Assembly: GCA_002401295.1 (NCBI GenBank)
Contig: NVSR01000070.1
Coordinates: forward strand, 4,042 to 12,027
Reading direction: 5' to 3'
From: SAR324 cluster bacterium
GTDB taxonomy: Bacteria > SAR324 > XYD2-FULL-50-16
Length of the DNA stretch: 7,986 nucleotides
Of the stretch, positions 4,379 to 7,986 are shown piece by piece (within the stretch, counting starts at the first letter, position 1; each line of letters opens with the position of its first letter). Under the pieces are notes generated by a model that was given only the letters and a program-made list of their open reading frames with translations, ran no database searches and had not been told where the DNA came from. The position numbers and the translations under genes are program-made.

Positions 4379-7030
4379 TTAGGGGTTATCAGTGAGCGGA
4401 TGGATGATACCTTCCGCTTCCACCACGACATTGCGACCTTGTTCCTTTGCCAAATACAAACAGTGGTCAGCAGCTTTTAAAACCAACTCTGGTGTATTAC
4501 CATTTTCCGGATAGGAAGCCACTCCAAAACTAGCGGTCAATCGTCCCAAAGGCTGTTTCTGCTCATTAGTGAAGCCCGCTTCTTCAATGTTTTTACGTAA
4601 CTTTTCTGCTACCTTGAGGGCCATGTTTTTAGGGGTTCCGGGCAAGACCACCACAAATTCTTCGCCTCCATAACGGGCTGCCAGGTCAGTTTGACGAACT
4701 CCTGTTTTTAGGATCTCGGCAATTTTCTTTAGTACATCATCACCCAGTTGATGGCCATTGGTATCATTATAATGCTTAAAGTTATCCACATCAGTCATGA
4801 TCAATGAAAGACGAGTATTTTGCAACTCTGCCTTCAGGAGCTGATCCTTCATGAATTGATCATAATGTCTGCGATTGTATAACCCCGTCATGCCATCAGT
4901 TGCCGCACTCTTTTCCGCTTTTTGCACTGAATCCGATAAATGATAGAACTTTTGTTTGGTATCGATGATGGACTTAATTTTGAACTGGGCGTCCTCAATC
5001 GTAAAAGGTTTGAATAGGAAGTCTGTAATTCCTAGTGATATTACGTGGTTTCGAGCATCAATATCTGTCAGGTTGCTGCTCACGACCAAAGTGGAGAAAC
5101 TATCTTTATTCCCGGAGAGTAACTTGCGGAGATAGTGATCAAACTCCCATTGGGGGTCACTAAAGAAGGGGTCCACAATAACCAGATTTGGTTTGATGGC
5201 ATTCAACGCATTCAACGCACTCATCTGACTGTCAAATTCAAAAATTTCAGTCAAATGGAACTGTTTCTCAATAATACCATGCAATAGCTTTCGATCCCAT
5301 TCATGCTCATCAATAATGACCACTTTGATCCTGGAATCATGCACTTCCGTGGGATCAATGGGGAATCGTAAGAAAATATAGGGTAATTCATTGATTTCCT
5401 GAAAACGCATTTCACCTTGATGAATCTCAATGATGCGTTTGGATAGGGGAAGTAGAAGCTCACCTTTTTGCAGGGCTAGTTCAATGCCATCGGCAAGATC
5501 ATTGGTGTCATCCGGGATAAAAACCTCTTGATCCTGTCCCAGGAAAATCTGAATTTCCAGGTATTGTTGGTCCTGGTTGAGAAAGGATTGCAGAGTTATG
5601 GACTGACCGGTTTCTCTTTTTTGAGTGACATAAGTAATAATATCAACAAAAGCTTCAGTGAGCTTCACTTGATCCGCAATGATGGTCGAGACTCTGGGAT
5701 CAATATCAAAGAATAGATTAGAGTAGTGGCCTAATTTTTCTTTAAGCAAGTTGATGAAATCCTGGAACCTGATAACCTTCAGATTCAGGTTTGTCAGCCC
5801 ATGGGAAATCTCTGCCAGAGAAAGCAGATTCCCGACCAACTGTTCCATTTTCCTGCCTTCATCAATAATCTGACTGAGCAATCCCTTAGCCTCCTCCGGT
5901 GGAGAGACATCCTTGATCAAATTTTTATTGATTAGATCAGCATAGTTGATCATGCTGACTAAAGGCGTCTTTAACTGAGAGGATATATTGGAGAGAAAAC
6001 GATCTTTGACATGATTACTTTTCTCCAACTCTTGCAAGGTACTTTCTAATTCCTGATAGGTTTGTTTGAGTTCCTCATTCGCTCGCAGGATATGCTCCTC
6101 GTATTCTCGTTGGATCGTAATATCTCGAACGACCGTCGCAAAGACGATCTTCTCCTGTTGATTTTCCTGGGTGGTCCTGACGGGAGAGATAGAAATCAGA
6201 GATGGAAACCTGGAACCATCCTTCCTGCGGGCTATTTTTTGCCCTTTCCAACCATCTCGAAAGCGTTGATTCCAATCAGTGTCCTCGAAATTCAAATCAT
6301 CAAATAGTTGTTCCAATTTCAGGTTGGAAATTTCTTGTTTGTTATAACCAAACAGGCTAATGAAGGCTTGATTTCCAGAGTGCAGGATTCCCTGTTCATC
6401 CGCAATCACAATAGAATCCTGATTGCATTCCACCACTTGAGAATAGAGTTTGATCTGCTCTAGTTTTAATTGGAGTTCCTGTTTGAGATCTTTAGAGAAA
6501 TCGGTGATTTCCTTGTTGTATCTATCGATCTCTTTTTTTTCCAGGACAGAGTCCTCATAGAGCTTAGCGCGGTTTGTGGTAATTCGAAGTTTTTCCGCCA
6601 GAATATTGCTGAACATTTTCAGGAAAGAATTGGCTTTCCTCAACGCTTTTGGCGTGTCTTCATCCAGAAAATCAGAGCGAATCGCAATGACTCGACTAGC
6701 GGTGGTAGCGATCACATCAGCTGAGCGGGGAGTATCAGGACTGATTACCGCCATCTCGCCAATGGTCATTCCCGGCGTATTAATATTTAAAATAAATTGC
6801 TTGCCAGCTAAAACATCGAAGCCCCCTTTAATCAGCAGATAGACCATTCGGTCGGACGTGGCCCCTTCCCGAATTAATGCTTCTCCCACATCTAGTTCAT
6901 AAACCGCTGCTGCAGAAATTACCTCTTGTAATAAACTTTGCGGGACTCTGTTAAAATAGGGGGTTTCCCCTATCCATCCCACAATTTCGTCCCTGAGTTT
7001 TGGCTGATTTATTAAAGAGGTCTTTTTCAT
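4379..7030 (-). CDS. Multidomain diguanylate cyclase: cNMP-binding, PAS, degenerate histidine kinase, receiver, GGDEF
   Basis: The 883-residue cytoplasmic protein should make c-di-GMP from two GTP. Domains in order: cNMP-binding (about 20-130; phosphate-cassette GEMA at 91-94 and PRSA at 101-104); coiled coil (about 145-195); PAS (about 195-310); coiled coil (310-345); HisKA-like dimerisation region (345-410); HATPase-like region (about 440-560); receiver (568-690; Asp574-Glu575, phospho-acceptor Asp620, Lys674 in FKPF); GGDEF (707-870; MTDVDNFK with metal Asp747, GGEEF at 788-792, I-site RQTD at 779-782). The cyclase and product-inhibition motifs are intact. The kinase is not: the H-box reads ISSQLKTPL with Ser351 replacing His, the N-box asparagines are Asp463 and Tyr467, and the G2 glycines are lost (GELLLPLSKR, 523-532). 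No transmembrane segment is seen. The ATG at 7028-7030 lacks a clear Shine-Dalgarno sequence. Confidence 0.93.
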   Translation of the reverse strand: MKKTSLINQPKLRDEIVGWIGETPYFNRVPQSLLQEVISAAAVYELDVGEALIREGATSDRMVYLLIKGGFDVLAGKQFILNINTPGMTIGEMAVISPDTPRSADVIATTASRVIAIRSDFLDEDTPKALRKANSFLKMFSNILAEKLRITTNRAKLYEDSVLEKKEIDRYNKEITDFSKDLKQELQLKLEQIKLYSQVVECNQDSIVIADEQGILHSGNQAFISLFGYNKQEISNLKLEQLFDDLNFEDTDWNQRFRDGWKGQKIARRKDGSRFPSLISISPVRTTQENQQEKIVFATVVRDITIQREYEEHILRANEELKQTYQELESTLQELEKSNHVKDRFLSNISSQLKTPLVSMINYADLINKNLIKDVSPPEEAKGLLSQIIDEGRKMEQLVGNLLSLAEISHGLTNLNLKVIRFQDFINLLKEKLGHYSNLFFDIDPRVSTIIADQVKLTEAFVDIITYVTQKRETGQSITLQSFLNQDQQYLEIQIFLGQDQEVFIPDDTNDLADGIELALQKGELLLPLSKRIIEIHQGEMRFQEINELPYIFLRFPIDPTEVHDSRIKVVIIDEHEWDRKLLHGIIEKQFHLTEIFEFDSQMSALNALNAIKPNLVIVDPFFSDPQWEFDHYLRKLLSGNKDSFSTLVVSSNLTDIDARNHVISLGITDFLFKPFTIEDAQFKIKSIIDTKQKFYHLSDSVQKAEKSAATDGMTGLYNRRHYDQFMKDQLLKAELQNTRLSLIMTDVDNFKHYNDTNGHQLGDDVLKKIAEILKTGVRQTDLAARYGGEEFVVVLPGTPKNMALKVAEKLRKNIEEAGFTNEQKQPLGRLTASFGVASYPENGNTPELVLKAADHCLYLAKEQGRNVVVEAEGIIHPLTDNP

Positions 7031-7076
7031 AAAGAGTTGCTAATACGCTAAAATATCTTGTGTTTTACTCTTGCAG

Positions 7077-7095
7077 GCATCCCTGTTGCGGATGC
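7077..7095. other. Leader hairpin of the cyclase gene
   Basis: GCATCC (7077-7082) pairs with GGATGC (7090-7095) around a 7-nt loop; outer arms CTTGC (7070-7074) and GCAAG (7100-7104) extend the dyad in DNA. If the promoter at 7103-7131 is correct, transcription begins near 7096, placing the 6-bp hairpin at the very 5' end of the mRNA, where it could protect against decay. The outer arm would then overlap the -10 and would act only as DNA. No U-tract follows, so it is not an obvious terminator of the upstream gene. Confidence 0.4.
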
Positions 7096-7102
7096 TTTAG
7101 CA

Positions 7103-7131
7103 AGTATAAACGATCTATTCCTCACAAACAA
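7103..7131 (-). promoter_or_regulatory. Candidate promoter of the cyclase-mltA operon
   Basis: On the minus strand TATACT (7103-7108, 5 of 6 consensus) lies 17 nt from TTGTTT (7126-7131, 3 of 6). It is the best sigma70-like pair in the 135-bp gap between the polyprenyl synthase stop and the cyclase start, and would give a leader of about 65 nt. Confidence 0.4.
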
Positions 7132-7165
7132 TCTAATTCATTTTTGATTCAAGAGTCTTACAGAA

Positions 7166-7986
7166 TTATTGCTTTCGAAAAACAATAAAATCCGCTAATT
7201 TATCAATACTCTTTCGGTATTCATTTTGAGGAACTAAAGTCAGGTCCTTTTTAGCCTGATTAATATAATCTTCTGCTCGTTTTTTCGTGTACTCAGCAGA
7301 GCCATATTTTTGTACTAACTTACCTACACAGAGTACATGTGCATCGGTGATTTCATCTTCATCCAAGATATCAAGAACGATTTCCCGGTCTGTCTCAGAA
7401 GCCGTTTTGAGCAAATGGCTGAGCGGTAAGGTAATCTTACGTTCTTTTAAGTCTGCTCCCTGCTGCTTGCCTAAAGACTGATTATCCAAATCATAATCTA
7501 ATGCATCATCAATCAACTGAAAAGCCATACCGATATGCTTACCACAGTCATAAAAAGCCTGCTGCTGTTCTTCTGTACCTTTCGCGCTAATCACGCCTAA
7601 GGCCATAGCGGCTCCCATCAGGCTCGCTGTTTTATGATAGACAATTTCTAAATAGTCCTCTTCTGTAGCCGAGTCATTACTTCTGGTAAGTTGCAGAATT
7701 TCCCCACGAGCCATTAAAGTCGTTGCTTTAGAGAGTTCTTCCACCATCCTTAGGTTTTTAAAAGCCGCCAGATATTTGAAGGAGACTGTGAAGAGGTAAT
7801 CACCAACCAACACAGACGCTTCATTTCCCCAAATCGTACGAGCTGATTTTTTGGAGCGTCTCAAATCTGCATTATCCACCACATCATCATGCAGCAAGGT
7901 AGCCGTATGGATGTATTCGATGATATTGGCTGCTTGACAGGACATATTGTTCACTTCACCAATAGCGCCGGCTGCGAATAAAAGCA
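7166..7986 (-). CDS. All-trans polyprenyl diphosphate synthase (IspB-like), C-terminal part cut by right edge
   Basis: The frame is open to the right edge, giving 272 visible residues and a TAA at 7166-7168; about 50 N-terminal residues are missing. A GTG at 7952-7954 could be mistaken for the start, but conserved sequence (LLFAAGAIGEV) continues before it. The enzyme adds isopentenyl diphosphate units to an allylic primer to make the side chain of ubiquinone or menaquinone. In visible numbering, the first Asp-rich motif is IHTATLLHDDVVD (DDxxD at 33-37) followed by DLRR, and the second is FQLIDDALDY (DDxxD at 159-163), with GKQQGADLKERKITLPL after it. A small alanine five residues before the first DDxxD fits a long-chain product, as in IspB; the exact chain length cannot be read from this. 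No clear terminator separates it from the cyclase gene. Confidence 0.92.
   Translation of the reverse strand, partial: LLFAAGAIGEVNNMSCQAANIIEYIHTATLLHDDVVDNADLRRSKKSARTIWGNEASVLVGDYLFTVSFKYLAAFKNLRMVEELSKATTLMARGEILQLTRSNDSATEEDYLEIVYHKTASLMGAAMALGVISAKGTEEQQQAFYDCGKHIGMAFQLIDDALDYDLDNQSLGKQQGADLKERKITLPLSHLLKTASETDREIVLDILDEDEITDAHVLCVGKLVQKYGSAEYTKKRAEDYINQAKKDLTLVPQNEYRKSIDKLADFIVFRKQ

Noticed and set aside
7952..7954. GTG as start of the polyprenyl diphosphate synthase
   Set aside because: The frame and family-like sequence continue upstream to the window edge, and starting here would remove the conserved N-terminal helices.

Overview
The window looks like ordinary chromosome of a Gram-negative bacterium with moderately low GC. 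Two predicted lipoproteins, a MltA-type murein transglycosylase, a periplasmic iron-binding protein, an all-trans polyprenyl diphosphate synthase and c-di-GMP enzymes all point to a diderm of proteobacterial type. I cannot place it more precisely from sequence alone. No phage, transposase, CRISPR, tRNA or rRNA was seen. All intact genes lie on the minus strand, so transcription runs from right to left.

From right to left the layout is: the C-terminal part of a polyprenyl diphosphate synthase cut by the right edge (7166-7986); a 135-bp gap with a plausible promoter and a leader hairpin; a large diguanylate cyclase of 883 residues (4379-7030); a MltA-like lytic transglycosylase only 17 bp further on (3075-4361), probably in the same transcript; an intergenic stretch with a G10 run and what looks like a frameshifted gene remnant on the plus strand; an EAL-domain protein (1864-2604) with a good promoter and a leader of 12-bp tandem repeats; a 41-codon membrane microprotein (1609-1734) absent from a simple long-ORF view; a FutA/FbpA-like ferric-iron binding protein (329-1342); a strongly structured intergenic element (213-301); and the start of a lipoprotein cut by the left edge (1-182).

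Functionally, a c-di-GMP synthase and a likely c-di-GMP phosphodiesterase flank a peptidoglycan-cleaving outer-membrane lipoprotein. The synthase has intact GGDEF and I-site motifs and an intact receiver domain. The histidine kinase module in its middle has lost the phospho-accepting histidine and key ATP-binding residues, so it appears to be a pseudokinase scaffold between sensory inputs (cNMP-binding and PAS domains) and the output. The iron-binding protein stands without permease or ATPase genes in view.

The items most worth a second look are the pseudokinase cyclase, the structured element upstream of the left-edge lipoprotein, the corrected EAL start with its repeat-bearing leader, the microprotein, and the gene remnant.
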